From Selenomonas sputigena_A (GTDB taxonomy: Bacteria > Bacillota > Negativicutes > Selenomonadales > Selenomonadaceae), in contig NZ_CP194411.1 in the NCBI RefSeq assembly GCF_051603425.1, positions 1,488,001-1,552,000 on the forward strand: DNA of 64,000 bases, read 5' to 3'. The notes under the pieces were generated by a model, which was given only the letters and a program-made list of their open reading frames with translations, did not search any database and was not told the origin of the DNA. Below are positions 18,151 to 26,237 of the stretch, piece by piece. Each line of letters begins with the position of its first letter. The first letter of the stretch is position 1. The translations under genes and the position numbers were made by a program.

Positions 18151-18609
18151 CTTTTTATTCTTATTGGCGCGCGCTTCTTCACGCCTTTGCGCGGCCTTTT
18201 CTTTGGCCTCGCTCTTTTGCTGCGCCTTTTTGTCGCGCTCCTTCAACGCATAGTCGACGCCCACGCTGGCGAGTTTGTGCTTGATCGTCATGATGGGATG
18301 GCGCAGAAGCATGCTCTTCTGGGTGGACGACATGATTTTGCGGAACTCGACGGTCTGGCTTTTGGAGAAGCAGGGGCGCTCGCAGCGGTCGCAGATCGGC
18401 TTCGTGATGCCGTAGGGACAGCGGTTCATCTTTGTCATGATGGTGGCGAGCAGCGCCGTGCACTTAGGACAGAGCTTGTCGCCGGATGTGCCGTGTTCTT
18501 TGTGGCAGTAAACGCCGAAGGTTTTTTTGATGTTTTCTTTTTCCTTTGGGATATTGTTCTTGATTTCCGGCTGCTTTTTTTTCGGCAGGAATCTGGAAAA
18601 AATACTCAT
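18139..18609 (-). CDS. YgbA-like (nitrous oxide-stimulated promoter family) protein
   Basis: 156 residues. The core matches the YgbA family: YCHKEHG, LCPKCTALL, CPYGITKPICDRCERPC and LLRHPIMTIKHKL, with conserved cysteines likely to bind metal. The last 35 residues are a Lys/Ala/Glu-rich tail (coiled or disordered). AAGGGAGAT precedes the ATG. In enterobacteria the family is linked to nitrosative stress; here that is only an inference by family. Promoter at 18691-18719. Confidence 0.82.
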   Translation of the reverse strand: MSIFSRFLPKKKQPEIKNNIPKEKENIKKTFGVYCHKEHGTSGDKLCPKCTALLATIMTKMNRCPYGITKPICDRCERPCFSKSQTVEFRKIMSSTQKSMLLRHPIMTIKHKLASVGVDYALKERDKKAQQKSEAKEKAAQRREEARANKNKKKKK

Positions 18610-18690
18610 ATGATATCTCCCTTGTGTTCGTGGTGTTTTTGCAAGGAATTTCTTCTTTGCAGGAAGGTTTGCTTCCCATGCGCTTCCTAT

Positions 18691-18719
18691 AGTTTAATGG
18701 CAAAAGGCAGGAAAATCAA
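18691..18719 (-). promoter_or_regulatory. Promoter of the YgbA-like gene
   Basis: On the minus strand, TTGATT (18719-18714), 17-base spacer and TAAACT (18696-18691). Confidence 0.55.
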
Positions 18720-18767
18720 GTCGTTTTGCGAAAGCGGAGGCAGCTTTGCCGGAATGGTGCGCCGGGT

Positions 18768-18796
18768 TTGCCGAAGGAGCGTATTCGTTGTATAAT
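18768..18796 (+). promoter_or_regulatory. Promoter of the DegS-like kinase operon
   Basis: TTGCCG (18768-18773), 17-base spacer, TATAAT (18791-18796). It leaves a leader of about 200 bases before the ATG at 19002. The 18610-19001 gap otherwise holds no firm gene. Confidence 0.65.
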
Positions 18797-19001
18797 GATA
18801 GGAAACTTTTAGGATATATGTTCAGCCGTCACGCGGCACGGCATGGTCTTTTCCCTTGCCTCCTGCGAGGATGCCGTCAAAGCATCGTGCTGTACATAGA
18901 TCCTCACGCCTTTCATGAAGGGCTCATCGGTTCGTGCCTTCGGCTTGACCTCGTGGACTTTCATGGAAAAATTGCTGTAGGGGTAAAGCGAGGGTGATGG
19001 G

Positions 19002-20285
19002 ATGAACGAGGATAAAGGCATGGGCGCATTGGAGTTTGCCCGCGGCGCCATGGAAAGCCTCAGCGCCAAGTCGCTTGACCGTATCCTGAAGAATACGGTC
19101 AGTACGATTGAGACGAACAAGACGCAGATTTTTGATATTTACGAAGCTGCACGCGCCGAGGTTGAGACGAGCCGCCAGACGCTCGAGGATTTGCGCGAAC
19201 TCACGCGTCAGACCATCAAGAAGGTTGACGAGCTTTCCGAGCGGGAGCAGCAGGAGAAACGGAAGCTGGCCGAGACAAGCGGCGATTTTGCGAATTATTC
19301 CGAGGAGATCATTCGCGGCCATTACGAAACGGTCAAGGATATCCAGATCGAGCTCAGCGTAGCGCGCGAGAAGGAAAACCAGCTGCGTGCCCAGAGGGAC
19401 GCCTTGGAGCTTCGTCTGCACGGGCTCAAGGAAATCCTGCGCACAGCCGAGCACTTGGCGATTTGCATCGGTTCCGTCCTCAGCTATTTGAGCGACCAGA
19501 TCAACGGCGTTGTCTGGCAGATCGAGGAGGCGCAGAAGAGCAAATTCATCGGGGCTAAGATCATCAAGGCGCAGGAGGAGGAACGCCTGCGCGTTTCGCG
19601 TGAGCTGCACGACGGCCCGGCGCAGGAGATTGCCAATCTCATTTTCCAGGCCTCGATCATCGAGCGCATGGTCGACCGCGATCCGGACGAGGCGAAGCGC
19701 GGTCTGCAGGAGTTGCGCGGGCATATTCGCACCTGCTTGTCGGATATGCGCCAGATCATCTTCGATATGCGCCCCATGTCGCTTGACGATCTGGGGCTGG
19801 AACCTGCCATCCGCCAGCTCATCAGCAAGATGCGCGAACGCGGTATGCTCGATGCGTCTCTCTCCGTGGAGGGTGAGGAGCAGAAGCTCGCGAAGTATGC
19901 GGAGGTCAGCGTATTCCGCATCATCCAGGAGTCGCTGAACAACGTGAGCCGCCATGCGGGCGTGAAAAAAGCCGAGGTGCGTATGCTTTACACGGCTTCG
20001 GCGCTGGCCGTCACCGTGCGCGACGAGGGGAAGGGCTTTGATCCGGAGGCGGAGCCGGAATTTGAGGCGCCGGAGGAGGAAGATTTCTCTGACGAGCGCG
20101 ATGTGAACGATGCGGCGTCGAGAAATTCCTATGGGCAGTACGGTCTTCTCGGCATGCGGGAACGCGCCGCTATCATCGGTGCGGAGTTCAATATTCTGTC
20201 CGAGCCGGGCAAGGGGACGTGCATCCATCTGCGTCTGCCGTTTCGCCCCAATGTACTCGCGGCGGAAAAGGATTCCGGGCGATGA
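19002..20285 (+). CDS. DegS-like sensor histidine kinase
   Basis: 427 residues, cytoplasmic, without membrane segments. N-terminal 200 residues are a long coiled-coil sensor region as in DegS. The HisKA_3 dimer domain has ERLRVSRELHDGPAQ with the phospho-accepting His near residue 203. The C-terminal ATPase domain has IIQESLNNVSRHAG (N box), DEGKGFD (G1) and GQYGLLGMRERA (G2). No DegU-type regulator gene is next to it; the PLP enzyme overlaps its stop (ATGA). The partner must lie elsewhere. Confidence 0.92.
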   Translation: MNEDKGMGALEFARGAMESLSAKSLDRILKNTVSTIETNKTQIFDIYEAARAEVETSRQTLEDLRELTRQTIKKVDELSEREQQEKRKLAETSGDFANYSEEIIRGHYETVKDIQIELSVAREKENQLRAQRDALELRLHGLKEILRTAEHLAICIGSVLSYLSDQINGVVWQIEEAQKSKFIGAKIIKAQEEERLRVSRELHDGPAQEIANLIFQASIIERMVDRDPDEAKRGLQELRGHIRTCLSDMRQIIFDMRPMSLDDLGLEPAIRQLISKMRERGMLDASLSVEGEEQKLAKYAEVSVFRIIQESLNNVSRHAGVKKAEVRMLYTASALAVTVRDEGKGFDPEAEPEFEAPEEEDFSDERDVNDAASRNSYGQYGLLGMRERAAIIGAEFNILSEPGKGTCIHLRLPFRPNVLAAEKDSGR

Positions 20286-21862
20286 CCGCCGGGGAAAGGG
20301 AAAAGGAGCCGGCGGATGCCGCCGCTTTTTCGAGAGCGCCGCTCGCAGAGGCCATGCGCGCCTATCGCGAGGCCGGCGCTCTTGCTTTCCATACGCCGGG
20401 GCATAAGCAGGGGCTCGGGGCGCATCGGCTTCTGCGGGAACGCATCACGCAGGAGGGGTTGGCGGAAGAGGTTTCGCTGATGCAGGAGCTCGACGATCTG
20501 CACGGGCCGGAAGGCTGCATCAAGGAGGCGCAGGAGTGCGCTGCCCGCCTTTACGGTGCGGATGCGGCGTTTTTCATGGTCAACGGTACGACCGGCGCCA
20601 TCCACGCCATGCTCCTTGCGGCGCTTTCGCCCGGGGATGCAGTTCTTCTGCCGCGCAACGCGCATCGTTCCGTCTGGGGCGGGCTCGTGCTCGCCGGCGC
20701 CCGGCCGATTTATATCGAGCCGGTCGTGGATGCGGAGCTTGGCATTGCACACGGCCTTTCCACGGCTTCCGTGCGCGCCGCCGTCGCGGCTCATCCCGAG
20801 GCGAAGGCGCTTCTCCTCGTTTCGCCGACGTATTACGGCGTGGCCTCCGATGTCCGCGCCATAGCGGAGATCGTGCATGGCGCGGGGCTCTTGCTGCTCG
20901 TCGATGAGGCGCACGGCGCACATCTTGCCTTTTCCGAAGAGCTGCCGCCTGCCGCGCTGACGGCGGGCGCGGATATGGCGGCGCAGAGCACGCACAAGCT
21001 CCTGGGCGCGATGACGCAGGCGTCGCTTCTCCTCCTGCGCGAGGGGCGGGTCACCGGGCAGCGGGTGCAGGCGGCCATGAGCCTTCTGACGACGACGAGC
21101 CCGAATTATCTCCTGCTGGCCTCTCTTGACATCGCGCGCTGCCAGATGGAGGAGGAGGGCCGTGCGCTTCTCGCGCGCGCCCTGCGTCTCGCCCGCCATT
21201 TGCGCAGGGAGATCGACGCGATCGAGGGCCTGGCGTGCTTCGGCACGGAGCGCATGGGGGGCGCGGGCGCGTATGCGCTCGATGAGCTGAAGCTCACGGT
21301 GACGGTTGCGGGGCTGGGGCTCAAAGGCCCCGAGGCGGCCTCTCTCCTGCGCCATAGACATAAGATCGAGGCGGAACTGGCCGACGAACGGAACGTGCTG
21401 TTTCTCATCACCTATGCCGATACCGAGGAGACGGCAGGACGCCTGCTCGAAGCGCTGCGCGCCATGGTACGGGAGGCCGGGAGTGTGCGAGCACCGGGAT
21501 TCCTGACGCCTGTTGAGGCTGCCGCCTTGCCGCCGGTTCCGCCGCTGGCGCTTACGCCGCGCGAGGCGTTTTATCGCCGCTCGGCAGCCGTTCCTTTCCG
21601 AGAGGCTGTGGGGCGGATCGCGGCGGAGGGGATTTCCTTTTATCCGCCGGGCATTCCCGTCATCTGCCCCGGGGAGCTTTTCACGGCGGAGGTTTGCGCC
21701 TATATCCGAGCCATGCAGGAGGCGGGGCTCAAGGCGGCGGGCGCGGAGGATGCCGCGCTTGCCGCCGTGCGGGTGGCGGAGGAAGAAGCAAAAAAGGCAG
21801 GAGAGGCAGGAGGGATTCATCTTGCAGGCAAAAGGAAAATTGATCATCCTCGAAGCCGGTGA
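20282..21862 (+). CDS. Orn/Lys/Arg decarboxylase-like PLP enzyme (YaaO-like)
   Basis: 526 residues, fold type I PLP enzyme. AFHTPGHKQG at the start, DLHGPEGCIKEAQE, NGTTGAIHAM, VDEAHGAHLAF and the PLP lysine in STHKLLGAMTQ identify the lysine/arginine decarboxylase group. It is followed directly by the thymidylate kinase gene, as yaaO-tmk in B. subtilis. Substrate not readable. The ATG overlaps the previous stop; translation is probably coupled. Confidence 0.9.
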   Translation: MTAGEREKEPADAAAFSRAPLAEAMRAYREAGALAFHTPGHKQGLGAHRLLRERITQEGLAEEVSLMQELDDLHGPEGCIKEAQECAARLYGADAAFFMVNGTTGAIHAMLLAALSPGDAVLLPRNAHRSVWGGLVLAGARPIYIEPVVDAELGIAHGLSTASVRAAVAAHPEAKALLLVSPTYYGVASDVRAIAEIVHGAGLLLLVDEAHGAHLAFSEELPPAALTAGADMAAQSTHKLLGAMTQASLLLLREGRVTGQRVQAAMSLLTTTSPNYLLLASLDIARCQMEEEGRALLARALRLARHLRREIDAIEGLACFGTERMGGAGAYALDELKLTVTVAGLGLKGPEAASLLRHRHKIEAELADERNVLFLITYADTEETAGRLLEALRAMVREAGSVRAPGFLTPVEAAALPPVPPLALTPREAFYRRSAAVPFREAVGRIAAEGISFYPPGIPVICPGELFTAEVCAYIRAMQEAGLKAAGAEDAALAAVRVAEEEAKKAGEAGGIHLAGKRKIDHPRSR

Positions 21863-22505
21863 CGGCTCGGGAAAGGCAACGCAGGCAAGGCTGCTCTTTG
21901 AAAGGCTCAAAGCCGAAGGCCGTCGCGTGCTCCGGGTGGAATTTCCCGACTACGGCTCGCCGTCCTCGGCGCTCGTCCGCATGTATCTTGACGGCGCTTT
22001 CGGCGAACGGGCGGATGCGGTCAACGCTTATGCGGCTTCCGCTTTTTTCGCTGTCGACCGCTATGCCTCTTTTCAGGTCAAGTGGCGCGCGGAGTACGAG
22101 GCGGGCGCATTGATCCTCGCCGACCGCTATACGACATCGAACATGGTGCATCAGGCCGTGAAAATCGAGGAGGAGCGGGAACGTGAAGCGTTCTTGGACT
22201 GGCTGGAGGATTTCGAGTTTCGAAAGCTTGGCCTGCCCGCGCCCGACCTCGTTCTTTTTCTCGATATGGATGTGGCTGTGAGCCGTCGCCTTCTGGCTGC
22301 GCGCACGGCGCAGGAGGGGACGGCGGCCGATATCCATGAGCGCGATGCGGCTTACCTCGAGCGCTGCCATGAGGCGGCGCTCCACCTTGCCGAAAGGTGC
22401 GGCTGGCAGCGCGTCGCCTGCAGTGAAAACGCGTCGCCTCTGCCGCGCGAGGCGATACATGAAAGAATTTATGCGGCGGTGCAGAATCTTTTGGAGGAGG
22501 CATAG
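21822..22505 (+). CDS. tmk: Thymidylate kinase-like dTMP kinase
   Basis: 227 residues; phosphorylates dTMP to dTDP. Residues 1-20 contain the P-loop EAGDGSGKATQ, and DRYTTSN is the nucleotide-monophosphate motif. The P-loop has Ala where most Tmk have Thr or Ser after GK. I think this variant occurs in clostridial relatives, so it is probably functional. Start is TTG 21822 after GGAGGG. It overlaps the end of the PLP enzyme gene by 41 bases. Confidence 0.87.
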   Translation: MQAKGKLIILEAGDGSGKATQARLLFERLKAEGRRVLRVEFPDYGSPSSALVRMYLDGAFGERADAVNAYAASAFFAVDRYASFQVKWRAEYEAGALILADRYTTSNMVHQAVKIEEEREREAFLDWLEDFEFRKLGLPAPDLVLFLDMDVAVSRRLLAARTAQEGTAADIHERDAAYLERCHEAALHLAERCGWQRVACSENASPLPREAIHERIYAAVQNLLEEA

Positions 22506-22530
22506 CCGGTTGAAGGGAAAGGAAAATGGG

Positions 22531-23145
22531 ATGCTGAAGGAAGTCCTTGTCGTCGAGGGGAAGATGGATGTCGTCGCCGTCCGAAGGGCCGTCGAGGCCG
22601 ACTGTATCGTGACGGGTGGTTTCAATCTCAGCAGGCGTACGCTTGACGATATAAAAAAGGCTTATGAGAGGCGGGGCATCATCATCCTCACCGATCCGGA
22701 TTCGGCGGGCGAGAGCATCCGCCGCTTTCTGGCGCGGCGTTTCCCCGAGGCGGCGCACGCCTTCATTCCACGGGAGGAGGCGACGGCGAACGACGATATC
22801 GGTGTGGAGCAGGCGTCTCCTGAATCCATTCGCCGCGCCCTCGCCAAGGTGCGTACCTGCTCGATGGAGCCGCAGGAGATCTTTACGAGCGCCGATCTGC
22901 TCCTGGCAGGTCTTTCGGGCGCGCCGACAGCCGGCGTGCGCCGGGCGCGGCTCGGGGAAATCCTCGGCATCGGTTATGCGAATGCGCGTACGTTTCTGCG
23001 TCGCCTCAATCATTACGGCGTGACGCGCGAGGAATTTGACGCGGCGCTGGAAGAGGCGGCAGGAAACGAGGCGCCGGATTCACTGCCGAAGGATTTGCCG
23101 CCGGATCTTCGCTGCGGAAAGGAGGATTGCCATGATCGCCCCTGA
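22531..23145 (+). CDS. rnmV: Ribonuclease M5
   Basis: Toprim-domain nuclease that matures 5S rRNA. 204 residues. MLKEVLVVEGKMD carries the first acidic Toprim motif and LTDPDSAGE the DxD. GGFNLSRRTLDDIKKA lies between. The C-terminal part (RRARLGEILGIGYANARTFL) is typical of RnmV. An in-frame TTG at 22510, with GGAGGAGG upstream, is an alternative start. rsmA follows with a 14-base overlap, the usual rnmV-rsmA pairing. Confidence 0.92.
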   Translation: MLKEVLVVEGKMDVVAVRRAVEADCIVTGGFNLSRRTLDDIKKAYERRGIIILTDPDSAGESIRRFLARRFPEAAHAFIPREEATANDDIGVEQASPESIRRALAKVRTCSMEPQEIFTSADLLLAGLSGAPTAGVRRARLGEILGIGYANARTFLRRLNHYGVTREEFDAALEEAAGNEAPDSLPKDLPPDLRCGKEDCHDRP

Positions 23146-24004
23146 AATCGCCAATGCCGATGTCACGCGCCATATCCTCAAGACCTTTGGCCTGAGAGCT
23201 TCGAAACGGCTCGGACAGAACTTCCTCGTCGATGGCGCTGTCGTGCGTGCCATCGTTGAAGCGGCGGAAATCGTGCCGGGCGACCGGGTGCTCGAGATCG
23301 GTCCCGGCATCGGCACCTTGACGCAGGGTCTTGCCGAGGCGGGAGCGGACGTCACGGCTGTGGAGCTCGACAAGAAGCTGCCCGCCGTCCTGGCGCAGAC
23401 GCTGGACGCCTATCCCCATGTGCGCATCGTGCCCGGGGACATTCTCAAGACGGATATCCCCGCCTTGATGGGGAAGGACTCCTTCAAGGTCGTTGCCAAC
23501 CTGCCGTACTATATCACGACGCCGATCCTCCTCGCGCTGCTGGAGGCGCATCTTCCCATATCGCATCTCGTGACCATGGTGCAGAAGGAAGTCGCCGACC
23601 GCATGGTTGCCCGCCCCGGATCGAAGACATACGGTGCGCTTTCCGTTGCCGTGCAGTATCATATGGCGCCGGAAATCGTGCGCTCCGTTGCGCCGCGCTC
23701 CTTTATCCCTGCGCCGGAAGTTTCTTCCGCTGTCATCGCCTGCAAAAAGCATGGGACGCCGCCCGTTTCGGTAAGCGACGAGCGCATGTTTTTCCGCGTC
23801 GTGCGCGCCTCCTTCGGGCAGCGCAGGAAGACGCTGTTCAATGCGCTTTCCGGCGTGGGCGTGCCGAAGGAAGCCGTTCGCCAGGCCTTGGCGGCCGCAG
23901 GCATCGACGGGCAGCGGCGAGGGGAAACCCTGTCGCTTGCGGAATTCGCGCTTCTGGCAGACGCTTTTTCCGGGCAGGAAAAGCAAGGGGAGGGAAAACC
24001 GTGA
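23132..24004 (+). CDS. rsmA: 16S rRNA dimethyladenosine transferase (KsgA)
   Basis: Dimethylates the two adjacent adenines in helix 45 of 16S rRNA. 290 residues. SKRLGQNFLVD, SAM motif I LEIGPGIGTLT, the VELDKK acidic loop and catalytic NLPYYITTP are all present. AGGAGG (23120-23125) is correctly placed for ATG 23132. It overlaps the end of rnmV. Confidence 0.97.
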   Translation: MIAPEIANADVTRHILKTFGLRASKRLGQNFLVDGAVVRAIVEAAEIVPGDRVLEIGPGIGTLTQGLAEAGADVTAVELDKKLPAVLAQTLDAYPHVRIVPGDILKTDIPALMGKDSFKVVANLPYYITTPILLALLEAHLPISHLVTMVQKEVADRMVARPGSKTYGALSVAVQYHMAPEIVRSVAPRSFIPAPEVSSAVIACKKHGTPPVSVSDERMFFRVVRASFGQRRKTLFNALSGVGVPKEAVRQALAAAGIDGQRRGETLSLAEFALLADAFSGQEKQGEGKP

Positions 24005-24771
24005 TTTTTGACAGCCATATCCATACGGAGGTTTCTGCCGATTCGGAGATGAAGGCGGCACGGGCTCTGGCGCGTGCAGAGGAACTTGGCATCGGGCTTG
24101 TCTTTACGGAGCATGAGGACATGGATTTCCCGGGGGAGAAGGATTTCACGTTTTCCCCGGACGCATACTGGGAGAAATACGAGAGCCTACGCGGCGGCAC
24201 GCTGCGCCTTGGCGTCGAAATCGGGATGCAGGCGGGGCTTGCCGGGAAGAATCGTGCTTTTGTCGAGAGCGTTCCCTTCGACCAGGTCGTTGGTTCGATC
24301 CATACGCTTGACGGCTTCGATCTCTATTATCCGGATATTTACCGGCAGCATGAGAAGGAGGAGCTTTACCGCCTCTATCTCAGGACGATGGCCGACTGCG
24401 TCCGCTCGCACGGCGCGTTCGTCGATATCCTCGCGCATATCGACTACATCGCGCGTTACGCCGTGTACAGCGATCCGGAGATCTCCTATGCGGCCTATGC
24501 GGAATTCATCGACGATGTACTGCGCGCCCTCGTGGAAACGGATACGGTGCTCGAGCTCAATACGCGACGGTTTTCGAAGCGTCTCGGCATGAAAGAGCTC
24601 GTGCCGATTTTCGCGCGCTATCGGGAGCTTGGCGGCAGGGAGGTGACGCTCGGCTCCGACGCGCATACGGCAGACGCCATAGGCGCATCTTTCGCGGAGG
24701 CCGAGGATATGGCGGAGGCTCTCGGCTTCGCCGTCGTCACCTTCTGCGGCAGGAAGAAGGAATACTGCTGA
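24001..24771 (+). CDS. PHP-domain phosphatase, histidinol-phosphatase-like
   Basis: 256-residue PHP metal-dependent phosphoesterase. Metal ligands are visible as FDSHIHTE (His6, His8), FTEHED, VGSIH, LAHIDYI and GSDAH. Length and motifs fit HisK/HisJ histidinol phosphatases, but no other histidine genes are nearby, so the substrate is uncertain. GTG start overlaps the rsmA stop by 4 bases. Confidence 0.87.
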   Translation: MIFDSHIHTEVSADSEMKAARALARAEELGIGLVFTEHEDMDFPGEKDFTFSPDAYWEKYESLRGGTLRLGVEIGMQAGLAGKNRAFVESVPFDQVVGSIHTLDGFDLYYPDIYRQHEKEELYRLYLRTMADCVRSHGAFVDILAHIDYIARYAVYSDPEISYAAYAEFIDDVLRALVETDTVLELNTRRFSKRLGMKELVPIFARYRELGGREVTLGSDAHTADAIGASFAEAEDMAEALGFAVVTFCGRKKEYC

Positions 24772-24791
24772 GGTTTTGCTGTACGGGAATG

Positions 24792-24813
24792 GGGCTGGAC
24801 ATCTGTCCAGCCC
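24792..24813 (+). terminator. Hairpin ending the DegS-to-PHP gene run
   Basis: GGGCTGGAC and GTCCAGCCC form a 9 bp stem with a 4-base loop, then TTCT. A possible promoter for the next gene (TGGACA at 24796, 18 bases, TATACT at 24820) overlaps it. Confidence 0.55.
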
Positions 24814-24877
24814 TTCTGCTATACTATGGAAGAATATTTTAAGGAACGATTGAAATCAGAGGAAAGCAGGGGATGGA

Positions 24878-26197
24878 ATGCAGCAGAAACGCAGTTACCG
24901 GCGGGTGGTGCTCCTGGGCATCATCTTGTCCGCACTTTTGGCTGCGGCGCTGGCATACCATTTTGTCGGGGGCGGTCTCGGACGCCGCGCACCCGTGGAA
25001 CAGGGCATGATTGCGGGCGCCTCGGAAGTCCATGTGATGATCATGGGCGTGGATCAGAGGAAGGACGATGTGGGACGCAGCGACACGCTGATGATTGCGA
25101 CGGTCGATCCGGAAAAGGAAACAGCGGCGCTTCTGTCCATTCCGCGCGATACGCGCGTTGCCATCGAGGGCAACGGCTACGACAAGATCAATGCGGCCTA
25201 TGCCTACGGCGGGCATGAGCTGACCAAGAAGGCGGTCGAGCAGCTTCTCGATGTGCCGGTTGACTACTATGTCATCATCGATATCCGCGCTTTTGAGCGC
25301 ATCATCGATGCGCTCGACGGCATCGACATCGACGTGGAAAAGCGCATGTATTACGAGGATCCGTGGGACGACGACGGGGGACTCGTCATCGATATCTATC
25401 CCGGCATGCAGCATATGACGGGCAGGAAAGCTATACAGTATGTGCGCTACCGTGATATGGAAGGCGATATCGGGCGCATCCGCAGGCAGCAAAAGTTCAT
25501 GCGGGCGGTGCTCGAGAAGGCGGCTTCGCCCGGGATCCTGCCCAAGCTGCCGCAAATCATCGAGGAGGTGCGCGAGAGCGTCAAGACGGATATGAGCCTC
25601 AGCAATATGCTGGATTTCGTGCAGGTGATCAAAAAGGTGCAGGAGACGGGGCTGGCCTCCGCTATGGCGCCGGGAAATCCCGCTTGGTACAAGGGCGTCA
25701 GCTATTGGCTGCCCGATATCATGAAGCTACGCGAGATGGCGGCTGCTGCTGCCGGCGTGCCGTTCGAGGGCGAGACGCAAAAAAGAGCCGAGGCCGATGC
25801 CGCGCAGTACAAGAAGGATTTGCCGGAAGGCTTCCGTCTTGACGGGGCGGAGATCTTGACAGACGCGGCAGGCGGGACGGAACAGGACGCGGCGAAGAAA
25901 GAAGCGCCGAAGGAGCCTGCAGCTCCTGCAAAGCCGCAGGAAATCAAGGTGCGCGTCGTCAATTCGAGCGGCATCACGGGAGCGGGGGCGGAAGTCGCCG
26001 CCGTGCTCGGGCAGAAGGGCTTTTTCATCCAGAGCGTGGAGACGGGCAGCAGGAGCGATCGCTCCGAGACGACGATCACAGCGTCGGGAAACAGCACGAA
26101 TCTTTTTTACGGCATGCCGTTTCCCTGCATCATCATGGATGGCGCGCCGAAAGGAGAGGCCGTCGTGAACATCGGGCGCGATTATCTGAAGCGGTAG
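24878..26197 (+). CDS. LytR-CpsA-Psr (LCP) family protein with LytR_C domain
   Basis: 439 residues. One N-terminal membrane segment (VVLLGIILSALLAAALAYHF) and an extracytoplasmic LCP domain: GRSDTLMIATVD, LSIPRDTRV, DKINAAYAYGG, and an Arg-rich GDIGRIRRQQKFM. From about 355 a LytR_C domain follows an Ala/Pro/Lys/Glu linker (VRVVNSSGITGAG). LCP enzymes transfer lipid-linked glycans to cell wall polymers; the acceptor here is unknown. Confidence 0.92.
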   Translation: MQQKRSYRRVVLLGIILSALLAAALAYHFVGGGLGRRAPVEQGMIAGASEVHVMIMGVDQRKDDVGRSDTLMIATVDPEKETAALLSIPRDTRVAIEGNGYDKINAAYAYGGHELTKKAVEQLLDVPVDYYVIIDIRAFERIIDALDGIDIDVEKRMYYEDPWDDDGGLVIDIYPGMQHMTGRKAIQYVRYRDMEGDIGRIRRQQKFMRAVLEKAASPGILPKLPQIIEEVRESVKTDMSLSNMLDFVQVIKKVQETGLASAMAPGNPAWYKGVSYWLPDIMKLREMAAAAAGVPFEGETQKRAEADAAQYKKDLPEGFRLDGAEILTDAAGGTEQDAAKKEAPKEPAAPAKPQEIKVRVVNSSGITGAGAEVAAVLGQKGFFIQSVETGSRSDRSETTITASGNSTNLFYGMPFPCIIMDGAPKGEAVVNIGRDYLKR

Positions 26198-26237
26198 ATG
26201 GGACGGCATGAGGCAGTAAAAGGAACAGGAGTTTCAG

